A stretch of 64,000 nt of DNA from Candidatus Nitrospira neomarina (GCF_032051675.1 NZ_CP116968.1:992001-1056000); one strand, 5' to 3'; counted from the first letter of the stretch, positions 37,075-46,424 are shown. The notes: a model not told the origin generated them from the letters alone. Numbers and translations: made by a program.

Positions 37075-37906
37075 TCAGGACGGATACATTGAGAAAAGCA
37101 CAAATGGAAGTGGATAAGGGAAATGATAAACAATGGAAAGAGCCTTGCTTAAAATCCGAAGTCAGCAAATGGGGGACGCCCCATTTGCCGGATCATGGCT
37201 CTTTCACAATTCTCAGTGATCAAAGGGAGAAGAGGGTTGCTGAAAGGAATTGCCTTTTGAGGCGGCGGGATGCCTTGATGTGGATAATGCCTGAGCCTCC
37301 TTCGACAAGGTCACCTGGTCCTGGATGGGAGAGGGTACGCCTCGCTCCCGATGGCTTTTGGCTTTACCACTTTCTTCATCGGAACTCACGGCGGTCACCT
37401 GTTTTCGTGAATGATCCCCCGAGGATGCGGGTTGCAGAAATTGAATAGCTCCTATTTCCGGTAAAGTCATGGTCAATACTCCTTTACTCTCCTGAATGAG
37501 TTCGAGACTTCCCTTACAATCTCTGTATCGGTATGAACCCATATTGCTTGCGGCGAGGGAATGAGGGGATTTATCGAAACGACATAGAATGTGAACTATT
37601 TGCCAAAAAGGACAAAGAATCAATTGAAACGCCCACAACATCAATATCGAGTGAATGGGCTATAGAAGAGCAACAGGCAAGTCAAAACAACGGTGTGATT
37701 GGGCTATCTTTGAAGTCGAGCAGTACAAAGGAAGGGTCAGTTTACTTAAACATGTGCTTCCCTTTCATGAAATTCACGAGCCTATCACTACCTCCCGGTT
37801 ATTGTGCATGTAGGAAAAGTGGTGATTAGATTGAGCAGGAATCCTTCAAACCCAATGGATCCATCCCCCTTCGTTTCCTGGCAGGGTCGCTAAAACACTT
37901 GGAGTA
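37075..37906. other. Intergenic region with only a weak small gene
   Basis: About 830 bp. Several short frames occur on both strands; apart from the weak minus-strand candidate listed separately none has a ribosome-binding site or a recognisable motif. I see no repeat or RNA gene. Confidence 0.35.
37213..37542 (-). CDS. Possible small hypothetical protein (low confidence)
   Basis: A 109-codon frame beginning MGSYRYRDCKGSLELIQESKGVLTM whose first third looks protein-like, while the remainder is Ser/Pro/Lys-rich and probably disordered. No ribosome-binding site. It could be a genuine small protein with a disordered tail, or chance. Confidence 0.3.
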   Translation of the reverse strand: MGSYRYRDCKGSLELIQESKGVLTMTLPEIGAIQFLQPASSGDHSRKQVTAVSSDEESGKAKSHRERGVPSPIQDQVTLSKEAQALSTSRHPAASKGNSFQQPSSPFDH

Positions 37907-38695
37907 TCAGAGGTCCTTGAAATGCGGAGTACGCTTTTCTAAAAAAGCCGCCAGCCCTTCTTGTTTATCTTCGGATTCGCAAAGTTTGCCAAACAAAGTT
38001 GCTTCTACCAGCAATCCCTCCCGAAGTTTCAAATCCGATCCCCTTTGGATGGCCTGAAGGGCTGCTCCAACAGCACTTTGACTTTTTGAGGCAATCCGGC
38101 TGGCGAGTCCGATAGCCTGAGGCATCAAATCTTTATAAGAGAAAACCTCAGATATCAGTCCACATGTTTTGCCATCCTCTGCCGAGAGAGAATCCCCGGT
38201 CAGAATCATTTCAGTAGCTTTCGATTCGCCGATGAGACGAAGCAGGCGTTGGGTCCCGCCGAACCCAGGGATCAGACCAAGATTTACCTCCGGTAGCCCG
38301 AGTTGAATTCCTTCAGCAGCTAATCGGAGATGACAACACAATGCCAATTCCAAGCCTCCGCCGAGGCAGATGCCATTGATGGCTGCGATAATAGGTTTCG
38401 GCGAAGTCGCAATTTTATTAAAAATTCTTTGGCCGGTGATGGCCAGTTTTTTGCCTTTTGGCCTGGACCCGATTTCTGCCAACATCCGGATATCGGCTCC
38501 TGCAATGAAAAACCGTCCTGTTCCGGTGATGATGATGACCTTGACTTGATCATTCTTGGCCAGATCGTCCAGGGTTGATTCGAGTCCACTAAGCCCTTGG
38601 GGTGTAAGCACATTTGCGGGAGGATGGTTGATCGTCACCGTCGCGACATGATCTGCCACCTGTTCGGTGAGCCATATGCGAGGAGGTGCGCTCAT
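37907..38695 (-). CDS. Enoyl-CoA hydratase/isomerase family (crotonase)
   Basis: About 262 residues. The crotonase pattern is complete: FFIAGADIRML (oxyanion hole), GICLGGGLELALCCHLRLA with the first catalytic Glu, and LGLPEVNLGLIPGFGGTQRL with the second. It should hydrate crotonyl-CoA or a related enoyl-CoA. The ATG at 38695 follows GGAGAC. It lies divergently from the acyl-CoA dehydrogenase; the two supply the middle steps of the butyryl-CoA route proposed for the cluster downstream. Confidence 0.92.
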   Translation of the reverse strand: MSAPPRIWLTEQVADHVATVTINHPPANVLTPQGLSGLESTLDDLAKNDQVKVIIITGTGRFFIAGADIRMLAEIGSRPKGKKLAITGQRIFNKIATSPKPIIAAINGICLGGGLELALCCHLRLAAEGIQLGLPEVNLGLIPGFGGTQRLLRLIGESKATEMILTGDSLSAEDGKTCGLISEVFSYKDLMPQAIGLASRIASKSQSAVGAALQAIQRGSDLKLREGLLVEATLFGKLCESEDKQEGLAAFLEKRTPHFKDL

Positions 38696-38773
38696 GGTCT
38701 TGTCTCCTCTGGAGAGTCGTGCATCCTTGGCCTGCATGTCTTAGCCGAATCCGTGATGCATGGGGCCACACTT

Positions 38774-38797
38774 TGATAATATAAATTTATTATATCA
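38774..38797. promoter_or_regulatory. Imperfect inverted repeat in the crotonase/acyl-CoA dehydrogenase divergent region
   Basis: TGATAAT...TATATCA arms lie around a central AAATTT in an unusually AT-rich stretch between the divergent crotonase and acyl-CoA dehydrogenase genes. A TetR- or similar-type regulator could bind it, but no such gene is in the window. Confidence 0.3.
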
Positions 38798-38959
38798 TAA
38801 TGATAGAATATTATGGGTTCAATATCATTGCTTGCGGACGGTAAAAAAGGAATTTTTAACAGACCATCTGGCTGTAAAAACCTATCGACTATCCGGCCAG
38901 AATGTAGTGTCAGATATAATGCTGGTTTCCCCCAGAATTCACAATAAGGAGGTCCGGAC

Positions 38960-40945
38960 ATGTCCCAGCTTTTCAAAGGCATGGAGCGAATAGAAGAAGC
39001 GCGCCAGGAAGTGGCCGGAGAGAGTTTTATGGCGGGCCTGTTTATGGGAAATCCGGACTTCAACCTGCTGTTTCCGCCGGAAGAGCCAGATGAAGAAAAG
39101 CAAATCGGGGAAGAATATTGCCAGAAAATTGAAGAATTTCTGAAGCAGCATGTGGATCCGGATGATATCGAACGAACCGCTAAAATCCCGGAGCATGTGC
39201 TCAAGGGCCTGCTGGACCTTGGGGCATTCGGGATGAAAATACCCAAGGAATACGGCGGGCTGGGATTCTCGTATACGAACTACGGGCGGGTGCTGATGCT
39301 GATGGCCAGCTGGAGTAATATCCTGGCACTTACAGTTGCGGTGCCTCAGTCGATCGGGATCGCCATGCCGATTCTTCTGTTCGGAAACGAGGATCAGAAA
39401 AAGGCCTTTCTCCCGCGGGTGGCGAGAAAGGAAATCTCGGCTTTTGCGCTCACGGAACCGGACACAGGATCGGATGCGGCCAATATTCAAACAAATGCCG
39501 TCCTAAATGCATTGGGCACACATTTTGTGGTCAACGGCGAAAAACTCTGGTGCACCAATGGCTCCCTCGCCAGCCTAATAACACTGGTGGCCCGCGTGCC
39601 GGCAAAACGGATATTCCTGGATGGGAAAACCAAATGGGTCCCCGTGAGCGAAGGCAAGGGGGCAGAGGCTTCTGTCCACACGGCGTTCATCCTGGACATG
39701 TCCAGCCCGGGGGTGAAGATTCAGCAACGATGTCAATTTGAAGGATGTCGGGGCATTGAAAACGCCCATATGACATTTACCGACGTGCAAATTCCAGTGG
39801 AAAACCTCATTGGAGAAATCGGGAAAGGCTTGAAATATGCGTTGACCATTCTGAACGTCGGGCGGGCAATCAGTATTCCGGCTGTGTGTTTGGGGATGGC
39901 CAAGCAGGCTTGGCAACCCACGTTGGATCGGGCAAATTCACGCGTGACCTTTCAGCAGCCGCTCAGCCGGCGGCAAACCCAAATGAGGCGCGTAGGCCAG
40001 ATGGCTGCGGATCTTTTTGCCGTCGAGGCCCTGTCCTGGCTGGTGTGGCGTATGGCCGATCAACATGCGTATGACATTCGTATTGAAGCCGCCATCGCCA
40101 AAATTGCGTGCTCAGAAAAGGCGATCAATTTTCTTAAAGGTGCGCAAACAATCTTTGGAGGAATGGGATACGAAAAGGCCGATTCCAAGCGGGTACGGAG
40201 AGAGCCGGCCTTCGGGATTGAACAATTGGTTCGGGATATCGAAATGTATCGTATCGGGGAGGGAGCCACGGATATTCTGCGACCCTTTGTGGCCCGTGAA
40301 GCCCTGAACCCGCATTTGGAACAAGCCAGGAATTATCTGGATGCAAAAGGCAAATCTCTGGAACGCATCCGTGAAGGGATGCAGGTCGCGCAATGGTATC
40401 TTCCCCGATACCTTGATCTGTGGAAACGGAAACCACTCCCTTCCCGTCCAGCGTTAGATCATCCCAAAGTCCGCAAGCACCTTACGTATGTCGAACGGGC
40501 AAGCCGCCGTCTGGCCAGAGCCATTTTCTACATTCTGGCGATTCACCAGGAAGGGATTCGTGATGATCAGGGCAGGCAAAATAGAATTGAATCGGTGGGG
40601 GAAGATATCTTGATCATTGCGGCCACGGCGTTATGGGCTGAACGGCAGTATAGCCGGGAGGGGGATCCCCGTGTATGGGGCCTGGCCGATGAGGTGTTTC
40701 ATGCGGCGCGTGAGCGGATTGACCGGATGATTCCGGAAATCATCCACAATGACGATCATGTCACGGCCAACGTCGGAAAACGGGCATTTCTCGGTCAATA
40801 TCCGATGCTGAATCATGGCATCATTTACCGGGACCTTTTCGACTATATCCCGAAGGGGCCAGCCGGAACTTTGAAGGAGAAAGGATTATATGAAAAAACC
40901 AATCAGAAGGATGAGGTTTTCACGATGCTGACCGATTCGGGATAG
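38960..40945 (+). CDS. Acyl-CoA dehydrogenase
   Basis: 661 residues, long-form (VLCAD/FadE-like) with a C-terminal helical extension. Motifs: FALTEPDTGSDAANIQTNA (FAD/substrate loop), KLWCTNGSLASLI, and the catalytic region IEMYRIGEGATDILRPFV with the Glu that abstracts the alpha proton. It oxidises an acyl-CoA to the enoyl-CoA, passing electrons to ETF; chain-length specificity cannot be read directly. The ATG is preceded by a perfect AAGGAGGT. Its pairing with the divergent crotonase suggests the butyryl-CoA to crotonyl-CoA step. Confidence 0.93.
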   Translation: MSQLFKGMERIEEARQEVAGESFMAGLFMGNPDFNLLFPPEEPDEEKQIGEEYCQKIEEFLKQHVDPDDIERTAKIPEHVLKGLLDLGAFGMKIPKEYGGLGFSYTNYGRVLMLMASWSNILALTVAVPQSIGIAMPILLFGNEDQKKAFLPRVARKEISAFALTEPDTGSDAANIQTNAVLNALGTHFVVNGEKLWCTNGSLASLITLVARVPAKRIFLDGKTKWVPVSEGKGAEASVHTAFILDMSSPGVKIQQRCQFEGCRGIENAHMTFTDVQIPVENLIGEIGKGLKYALTILNVGRAISIPAVCLGMAKQAWQPTLDRANSRVTFQQPLSRRQTQMRRVGQMAADLFAVEALSWLVWRMADQHAYDIRIEAAIAKIACSEKAINFLKGAQTIFGGMGYEKADSKRVRREPAFGIEQLVRDIEMYRIGEGATDILRPFVAREALNPHLEQARNYLDAKGKSLERIREGMQVAQWYLPRYLDLWKRKPLPSRPALDHPKVRKHLTYVERASRRLARAIFYILAIHQEGIRDDQGRQNRIESVGEDILIIAATALWAERQYSREGDPRVWGLADEVFHAARERIDRMIPEIIHNDDHVTANVGKRAFLGQYPMLNHGIIYRDLFDYIPKGPAGTLKEKGLYEKTNQKDEVFTMLTDSG

Positions 40946-41273
40946 GTGGTATGATCAATGACGGATTGTGTTTCTTCGAAATGGGTACGAATATTCATTG
41001 AGGGGGCATTGGGGGGCGCCAAAAAACTAAAATTTGGCAACGGTTAGTCTCACAATCAATGTTCTCTGCCTATGAAAAGGCAACAAACATATCCAAAAAG
41101 GCCAGCCCAGAAATGCCGTGGGACGTGCGAATTCCCGACAGAAGTGTACGTTTAGAGGGATCGGGCGGTGATATACCGCTGGCGGACTTTTTCACGATCC
41201 TGTTAGAATTTTCCTTCCTATCTCCTAGATATTGACATTAGGGTAGGCATGCACCTTTGCTTAGGAAGAGCAC
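40946..41273. other. Intergenic region upstream of the sigma-54 activator
   Basis: About 330 bp. No open frame worth reporting; no -24/-12 element or clear -35/-10 pair was found. AGGAAG lies seven bases before the ATG at 41274. Confidence 0.35.
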
Positions 41274-43364
41274 ATGGTGTCCTTTCCACTGTCCCACACG
41301 TTCTTTACTTCCTCAATACACTGCCGGTTGCATGGTCTTCTTGCCTTGTTTCTTGCCGGCCTTTTCGGGATGGTCGCGTTTACGATTTCAGGAATCCAGG
41401 ATCAGGAAGTTGATGCCCTGATTATAGATCTGGCGGGTCGGCAGCGTATGCTGCAAGAACGGCATATGAAAGAGGTTCTGCTGGCCCGGCAGTATAGGAA
41501 TGCCAATTCTACCCCTACAAGAACAGAACTGCTGGAAACATTGGAAACTCTGCTCTTTGGAAGAAAGATCACGGTCGGTTGGGACAATAATCATGAGGTA
41601 ACAGTTCCTCCTGCTCCAACCGAAGCGATCCGACTCGCCATTCAAGGGCAGCAGGAACTTCTTGTCCGATTTATCGCCAAATCTGACGGCTTTTTGGAAG
41701 GGACGCAGGACGGACCTGGGGAAAACGCTTCAGCCTTGGAATTGCTACAACTCTCCGACGATATTGTCGCCAAGGCGGACACACTGGTGACCCTGTACGA
41801 CGCCTGGGCACGCGCAAGAATTTCCAGACTGGTTCAATGGCAAATTCTGCTCGGTGTGATTGTGGGGTTACTGGGAGTCTTGCTGATAAAGCAGATCAGG
41901 GCAGGCAACAGAAATTTGGAGTCGGAAGTCCTTGAGCGCAAACAATCCGAACAGATCCTCCGTGAAAGCGAACAACGGCATATCCAAGTCCTCGATTCAG
42001 CTATGGATGCAATCATAACCATCGATCAAGAGCGCCGCATCACGTTTATAAACCGCGCAGCTGCCACCACATTTCACATATCGGCTCTGGATGCGAAAGG
42101 GGAGCCTTTGCAGCGATTCCTGACTCCACGATCGTGGAAAATCCTACATCAACATATTGAGGCTCATCATTCCACTTCTCAGGTGGAAAGCTATATTTGG
42201 GAACAAGAAGGATTCATGGCCAAACGGGCCACCGGTGAAGAGTTTCCGGTCGAGGCAACTCTCTCTCGGGCGAATATCTCCGGACACAACAGTTATACTC
42301 TCGTTATGCGGGATTTGAGCCTGCGTCATCGTATGGAATCCTCCCGCCCTCACCCGGTCACTCCATGTTTCAAGGGAACGCTCGCGCATACCCCCTCGTT
42401 TGAAGACATCATCGGAGTCTCCCCGCCCTTGCAGCATGTATTCGAGCAAATCCGCAAGGTGGCGCAAACAGATGCCACCGTGCTCATCACCGGAGAAACA
42501 GGGACGGGCAAGGAATTAGCCGCCCGAGCCATCCATCGGTTGAGTCTCCGGAAAGACCATGTCTGGATGAATGTCAATTGCGCCGGACTGCCAAGCGGCC
42601 TGGTAGAAAGTGAACTCTTCGGCCATGAAAAAGGCGCGTTTACCGGCGCCACAGACAAAATGAAGGGGCGTTTCGAATTGTCGCACGGGGGTACGATTTT
42701 TTTAGACGAGGTGGGCGAACTCCCACTGGAAACGCAAAGTAAATTACTTCGGGTCCTTCAAGAACATGAATTTGAACGGGTCGGGGGAACCCAAACCCAT
42801 CATGTCGACGTGCGCATCATCGCGGCTACGAATCGGAATCTCGAAGAAGCGGTGGGCCTCGGTGCGTTTCGGGCTGACTTGTTCTTCCGGCTCAACACGT
42901 TTCCTATCGCGATGCCGCCACTGCGGAATCTCAAAGACGATATTCCCCTGTTGACCCAATATTACGTTGAACCTTTTAGCAAGCATCTGGAAAAGCGAAT
43001 CGAAGAAATTAACCCGGCCGTCCTGGATCGGTTGGTTCATTATGAATGGCCTGGGAATGTCAGAGAACTCGCCAATATTCTCGAACGAGCGGTTATTCTT
43101 TGCGAGAAAGGTGTGCTGCTTGCTCACCACCTCAGCTTTCCTCAGTTTCCAGGTATGCATCCCATGGAAGAGAAGATCCAGACTCTTCAGGAAAACGAAC
43201 GCCTTCATATCCTCAGAGCTCTGGAAAAGACTGGAGGGCTGGTGAGTGGACCCCATGGAGCAGCCGCGCTTTTGGGACTCAACCGGAGCACGTTGCTTTC
43301 TCGAATGAGAAAATTCGGGATCGTCCCTTCCTCCTCTCGCTCATTTCATGAGAAAGAATCGTGA
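41274..43364 (+). CDS. Sigma-54-dependent transcriptional activator with PilJ-like sensor and PAS domains
   Basis: 696 residues. An N-terminal TM helix (~20-40), a PilJ/NarX-type periplasmic domain with VDALIIDLAGRQRMLQERHMKE, a second TM helix (about 188-207), a PAS domain (~225-350), then an AAA+ domain with GETGTGKELAARAIH, the sigma-54 contact GAFTGA, and GTIFLDEVGELPLETQSKLLRV, and a C-terminal Fis-type HTH (GPHGAAALLGLNRSTLLSRMRKFGI). It is therefore a membrane-bound activator, rare because most members are soluble. It should act on a -24/-12 promoter, none of which I could place confidently. Confidence 0.92.
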   Translation: MVSFPLSHTFFTSSIHCRLHGLLALFLAGLFGMVAFTISGIQDQEVDALIIDLAGRQRMLQERHMKEVLLARQYRNANSTPTRTELLETLETLLFGRKITVGWDNNHEVTVPPAPTEAIRLAIQGQQELLVRFIAKSDGFLEGTQDGPGENASALELLQLSDDIVAKADTLVTLYDAWARARISRLVQWQILLGVIVGLLGVLLIKQIRAGNRNLESEVLERKQSEQILRESEQRHIQVLDSAMDAIITIDQERRITFINRAAATTFHISALDAKGEPLQRFLTPRSWKILHQHIEAHHSTSQVESYIWEQEGFMAKRATGEEFPVEATLSRANISGHNSYTLVMRDLSLRHRMESSRPHPVTPCFKGTLAHTPSFEDIIGVSPPLQHVFEQIRKVAQTDATVLITGETGTGKELAARAIHRLSLRKDHVWMNVNCAGLPSGLVESELFGHEKGAFTGATDKMKGRFELSHGGTIFLDEVGELPLETQSKLLRVLQEHEFERVGGTQTHHVDVRIIAATNRNLEEAVGLGAFRADLFFRLNTFPIAMPPLRNLKDDIPLLTQYYVEPFSKHLEKRIEEINPAVLDRLVHYEWPGNVRELANILERAVILCEKGVLLAHHLSFPQFPGMHPMEEKIQTLQENERLHILRALEKTGGLVSGPHGAAALLGLNRSTLLSRMRKFGIVPSSSRSFHEKES

Positions 43365-43541
43365 TGATATTTCGGCACTTTGGTGAAATACCACCAATCC
43401 GTCAACACATCCCTTCCAATTTTCCACATTCTCTTCTTTGAAAAAACCCTGAAAAAATCTGCATCCTTTGGCTGTCTCTGTCTGCCAATAGGACCGGTTC
43501 AATTTTTGCTCCTTCTCATGATTCCTGAAGGGTGAATTTCG

Positions 43542-43568
43542 TCAAGTGTATCAAGTGTATCAAGTGAG
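43542..43568. repeat. Tandem repeat, 9-bp unit, three copies
   Basis: The unit TCAAGTGTA occurs at 43542, 43551 and 43560 (the last copy with one or two changes), just before the STAS-like gene, within its possible GTG start. Slippage here could change the leader. Confidence 0.7.
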
Positions 43569-43584
43569 GGAGTCCACGCTGTCG

Positions 43585-43902
43585 ATGCAAAGTTGGACGG
43601 AAACATTGGTTCCACTTTTTCGGATGCGCAAGGTCTTCGAAAACGAACAACTTACGTTGTTTAAGATTGAGGGTGCACTTACCACACAAAACGCAGAGTT
43701 ATGGGAAGAAGAATTCACCCTGATTATGCAACGTCTTGATCATCCCGTCATTTTTGATTGCGCGTCTCTGAGAACCACCAACCATGCGCTGACCGGTATT
43801 CTCCAACATCTCATGTCCGACAAAATGTTTTTTTTGAATCTTTCAACACCGGTCAGGAATATGTTGCGATCCGCAGGGTTGGGCGCGAAGGTGCTGGATT
43901 AA
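43585..43902 (+). CDS. STAS-domain-like protein
   Basis: 105 residues that follow the STAS (anti-sigma antagonist) secondary-structure pattern: FENEQLTLFKIEGALTTQNAELWEEEFTLIM, then LDHPVIFDCASLRTTNHALTGILQHL and VRNMLRSAGLGAKVLD. The position usually holding the phosphorylated Ser in SpoIIAA-type proteins is not clear. Possible role in switching of a regulatory pathway next to the sigma-54 activator; inference. The ATG at 43585 is used; a GTG at 43546 inside the repeat would add 13 residues. Confidence 0.55.
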   Translation: MQSWTETLVPLFRMRKVFENEQLTLFKIEGALTTQNAELWEEEFTLIMQRLDHPVIFDCASLRTTNHALTGILQHLMSDKMFFLNLSTPVRNMLRSAGLGAKVLD

Positions 43903-43927
43903 TTGCTGGATTAATTGCTGGATTAAT
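43893..43927. repeat. Tandem repeat, 12-bp unit, ~3 copies across stop codon
   Basis: The unit GCTGGATTAATT begins at 43893 and recurs at 43905 and 43917, the first copy containing the stop codon of the STAS-like gene. The 12-bp period is a multiple of three, so an expansion would not change reading frame; each copy carries the same in-frame TAA. Confidence 0.7.
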
Positions 43928-43945
43928 AAGAAGAGTGCCATCACC

Positions 43946-44416
43946 ATGACTCATCAGAAGGTTCAGAGGAATAGGGAAAACAGGGCCTTGGAAAAGAAGG
44001 AAAATTCTATGACCTGTATGGCGATCATAGTCATTCTCGTCGTAGGAGGAATTCTTTGCGACCCTTCATCTCTTGCCAATCCTTCTCTGTTACCAGATTA
44101 CCCAGGCTATCAAACGAGAGCGGCTGTTGTTCCCGAATTTGGTTCGCCGGGAGCCAATGAACCTGGGCAGTCAGGTTTTGATGTGTCTCCGGTTCCCAGA
44201 GAGGCATCAGCGTATCAAGATGTCGACGCTGTCAACCCTATGGCGGAAGATCCATCAAGTTTGGAAAGTCGGGGCGAGAGGGTGCTCCCCAACGTCATGG
44301 TACATCCGGATAGTAAAATTATCTCCCAGTCTTTGGGGCGGTTCATCTCAATACATAGTCGGAGAGGGGAATGTGAAATTTCCCATCCGATGGAGAGGAA
44401 AAGGTGGCGTTTATGA
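43946..44416 (+). CDS. Exported hypothetical protein
   Basis: About 156 residues. A long N-terminal hydrophilic stretch precedes a hydrophobic segment (MTCMAIIVILVVGGILCD) that could be a signal anchor or lipoprotein signal; the rest is Pro/Ser/Glu-rich (LANPSLLPDYPGYQTR, GSPGANEPGQSGFD) and probably unstructured. No family. It overlaps the next gene ATGA-wise (stop TGA at 44414, ATG at 44413), so the two are translationally coupled. Confidence 0.45.
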   Translation: MTHQKVQRNRENRALEKKENSMTCMAIIVILVVGGILCDPSSLANPSLLPDYPGYQTRAAVVPEFGSPGANEPGQSGFDVSPVPREASAYQDVDAVNPMAEDPSSLESRGERVLPNVMVHPDSKIISQSLGRFISIHSRRGECEISHPMERKRWRL

Positions 44417-45402
44417 AGCCCAGAGTGGATCCCTTAGATGTGATAGTCGCAGTAGGAATGTTCGCCACGATTGTGGGAGGGTTGTTTCTTGTCGTGGCCA
44501 GCTATGGGTCATGGGAAGTCCCTACCCCATCCAGTGCGAATAATCCCATAACGGCAACGAGTGTCATGCAATCCCTCCAAACCAGCATGGGTGAAGGGAT
44601 TGTGGAATTGGCGAAGCTGGACTATGCCTTTGACAACTCTATTGATCATGTCGCGGCATCTCTGACTCACGCTTCCAAGAATCTCCACGCGTTTAACAAC
44701 AAAGCCCCCACACCCGAAATCGTGCAATCCCGCCTGGTCCAGGCACAAGCGGAACGTGAAGGTCGACTTCAATATCTCATGGGGAAATCCATTGTCACCT
44801 TAACGGGCCAAGGTGTCCGGTCTGGTCTGTTGACGGCCAATACCCTCAATGCGCCTGTCAATGATCGGATAATCAAGACTGCGGCCAAATACGGTGTGTT
44901 GGGACAAGAACGGTTCAATGGCGAAAGCCAGGCTATATTGGGGCGATGGATCATTCAGGAAAGTCAATCCCGGCAACGCCTGCATGCCCTTCTTCAGGAA
45001 CGGATGGGCCAGGCGATTGTACAGAAAGCTTCAATGGAGCATGCATACGGGACGAAACACTCTGCCCTCCAAACCCAGTTGCAGGCCTTGACCGTCGCTT
45101 CCATCCGATCGGAAACCCCGGGGATGCGATTGGCACAACTGTCACAATCGGAGCAGGGCATCAGGCCATCCCTTGGAGCCACACCATCGGCTGCTGGGGT
45201 TCAAATTTCCTTTTCTGGGCTTTGGAGCGAGAAGGCTTTCATTGCCTATGGCATCGCTTTCCTGGTCCTGCTTCCGGGCGTTCTGATCTGGAGCCTGACC
45301 TTTCCCAGGGCATCCTTGGAAAAGACAGTGAACATGGATCGCATTCTGGAGCTGACCATGGAATTGATGCCCCGGGCGACGGTGAAAATTCGTCAGGGGT
45401 GA
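44413..45402 (+). CDS. Inner-membrane protein with long periplasmic helical domain
   Basis: About 329 residues. An N-terminal TM helix (DVIVAVGMFATIVGGLFLVVASYG), a ~210-residue periplasmic region rich in Ala/Gln/Leu that looks alpha-helical, and a C-terminal TM helix (FIAYGIAFLVLLPGVLIWSL) with a short basic tail. Family unknown. The periplasmic part with flanking TM helices resembles sensor modules. The ATG at 44413 overlaps the preceding stop codon; AAAAGG lies eight bases upstream. Confidence 0.5.
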   Translation: MKPRVDPLDVIVAVGMFATIVGGLFLVVASYGSWEVPTPSSANNPITATSVMQSLQTSMGEGIVELAKLDYAFDNSIDHVAASLTHASKNLHAFNNKAPTPEIVQSRLVQAQAEREGRLQYLMGKSIVTLTGQGVRSGLLTANTLNAPVNDRIIKTAAKYGVLGQERFNGESQAILGRWIIQESQSRQRLHALLQERMGQAIVQKASMEHAYGTKHSALQTQLQALTVASIRSETPGMRLAQLSQSEQGIRPSLGATPSAAGVQISFSGLWSEKAFIAYGIAFLVLLPGVLIWSLTFPRASLEKTVNMDRILELTMELMPRATVKIRQG

Positions 45403-45572
45403 TGGACGCCAACAATACAGTATCGACCACCTGACACGGGTGTATTGAGGAATGGGGTAGCCTTGACGCCCTGTGAAAGCCGGCAAGGGGGCAATGGAAA
45501 AATGGTTTAATGTGCTTCAGACCGAGCAGATGGAATCGAGGCAAATTGACGGTTTTGGAGGAAGAAAACGCT

Positions 45573-45629
45573 ATGACGTGGGAAATAAACGAAACCCTAT
45601 CCTATGATGATAATCGCCGAGGGCCATAA
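45573..45629 (+). CDS. Possible 18-aa microORF (low confidence)
   Basis: The sequence MTWEINETLSYDDNRRGP is preceded by GGAGGAAG eight bases upstream of the ATG, which is unusually good for chance. It could be a leader peptide or the start of a decayed gene. Nothing else supports it. Confidence 0.25.
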   Translation: MTWEINETLSYDDNRRGP

Positions 45630-45894
45630 CCGGAGGCTTTTTCCCGGGGGAAGCTCCAAGCAGTCCGGGGACTCCATTCCCAATATCTGGAGGAGAACAG
45701 AAGAGAGGAGGTCGGATACTCCCAATCCAGCTCCGGGAGGAATCATTGGAGCAGCCCTATGTGCGAAGGAAAATCCCTTGTGGGTGATGGTCTCGCTCGC
45801 GGAGAAAGTGATGTTGGGTTGAGCCACTTCTACCTCCGGCTCGTCTCAACATCGTCCCTCCGCAGGTACGGCCTCATCCCCGCCCTTGGTGGCC

Positions 45895-45926
45895 AGGGGA
45901 CGGGACGGATTGTCTCCCTGTCCCCT
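45895..45926. repeat. Hairpin-forming inverted repeat
   Basis: Arms AGGGGAC-GGGA and TCCCTGTCCCCT pair with one unpaired base. No T run follows, so it is not a typical terminator; perhaps part of a small repeat element. Confidence 0.4.
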
Positions 45927-46001
45927 GAAAATTTCTGTTAACCGTTCTTTCTTTGCAGGAATGGGCAGGAGTCATGAGTGAAGACGGGGAGAGGGACCTA
46001 T

Positions 46002-46424
46002 CTATGAGGTGATATACTTCTCAAGTTGCCGAATCAGTTCTTCCTTCTCCTCAAGTAACAGCACGACCAGGTCCCGGACTGACACGATCCCCACAAATTC
46101 TTCGCCATCGTAGACCAAAAGATGTCGGCAATGGTGTTCCCTCATCAGATCCAAACAGTGGCCGGCATCAACATTCGGGCTGACCCTTAAAGGATTGGGA
46201 GTGCTCGTATCCTTAATTGTAACTTGCTCGGGATCTTTCCTTTCCCTACGACATTTTAATCAATTCGCGTTCCGTCAACAGTCCCCGGATTTCTGTCGCA
46301 TTGGTCACAACGAGCGATCCAATAAACTCCTCAGTCATGAGCTTGGCTGCCTCGAATATTCATGGCTCGTCTTCCCCTCATCACTTACTTGGATCATGAC
46401 TCGGACATGTTCCCGTACCCCCAT
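46002..46424 (-). pseudogene. CBS-domain protein, broken by frameshifts
   Basis: Reading on the minus strand, three frames together give a typical two-CBS-domain protein. The start reads MGVREHVRVMIQVSDEG; after a frame change, IFEAAKLMTEEFIGSLVVTNATEIRGLLTERELIKMS; and after a single extra base, RERKDPEQVTIKDTSTPNPLRVSPNVDAGHCLDLM, ending with HLLVYDGEEFVGIVSVRDLVVLLLEEKEEL. The second domain is intact to its stop codon at 46002. At least two frameshifts make it non-functional unless sequencing errors are the cause. CBS pairs bind adenosyl nucleotides and regulate other proteins. Confidence 0.75.

Larger units (their letters stand above)
45403..46001. other. Intergenic region with microORF and hairpin
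   Basis: About 600 bp between the membrane protein and the CBS pseudogene. A strong ribosome-binding site (GGAGGAAG at 45557) precedes an 18-codon frame starting at ATG 45573 and ending at TAA 45627. Longer frames on both strands show no motif. A hairpin lies at 45895-45926. Confidence 0.4.

Noticed and set aside
39334-39350. TGGCAC...TTGC, like a sigma-54 promoter
   Set aside because: The spacing between GG and GC is one base too long, and it is inside the acyl-CoA dehydrogenase coding sequence.
45597-45827. 76-codon minus-strand frame in the 45.4-46.0 kb gap
   Set aside because: No ribosome-binding site or motif; mirrored by an equally long plus-strand frame.
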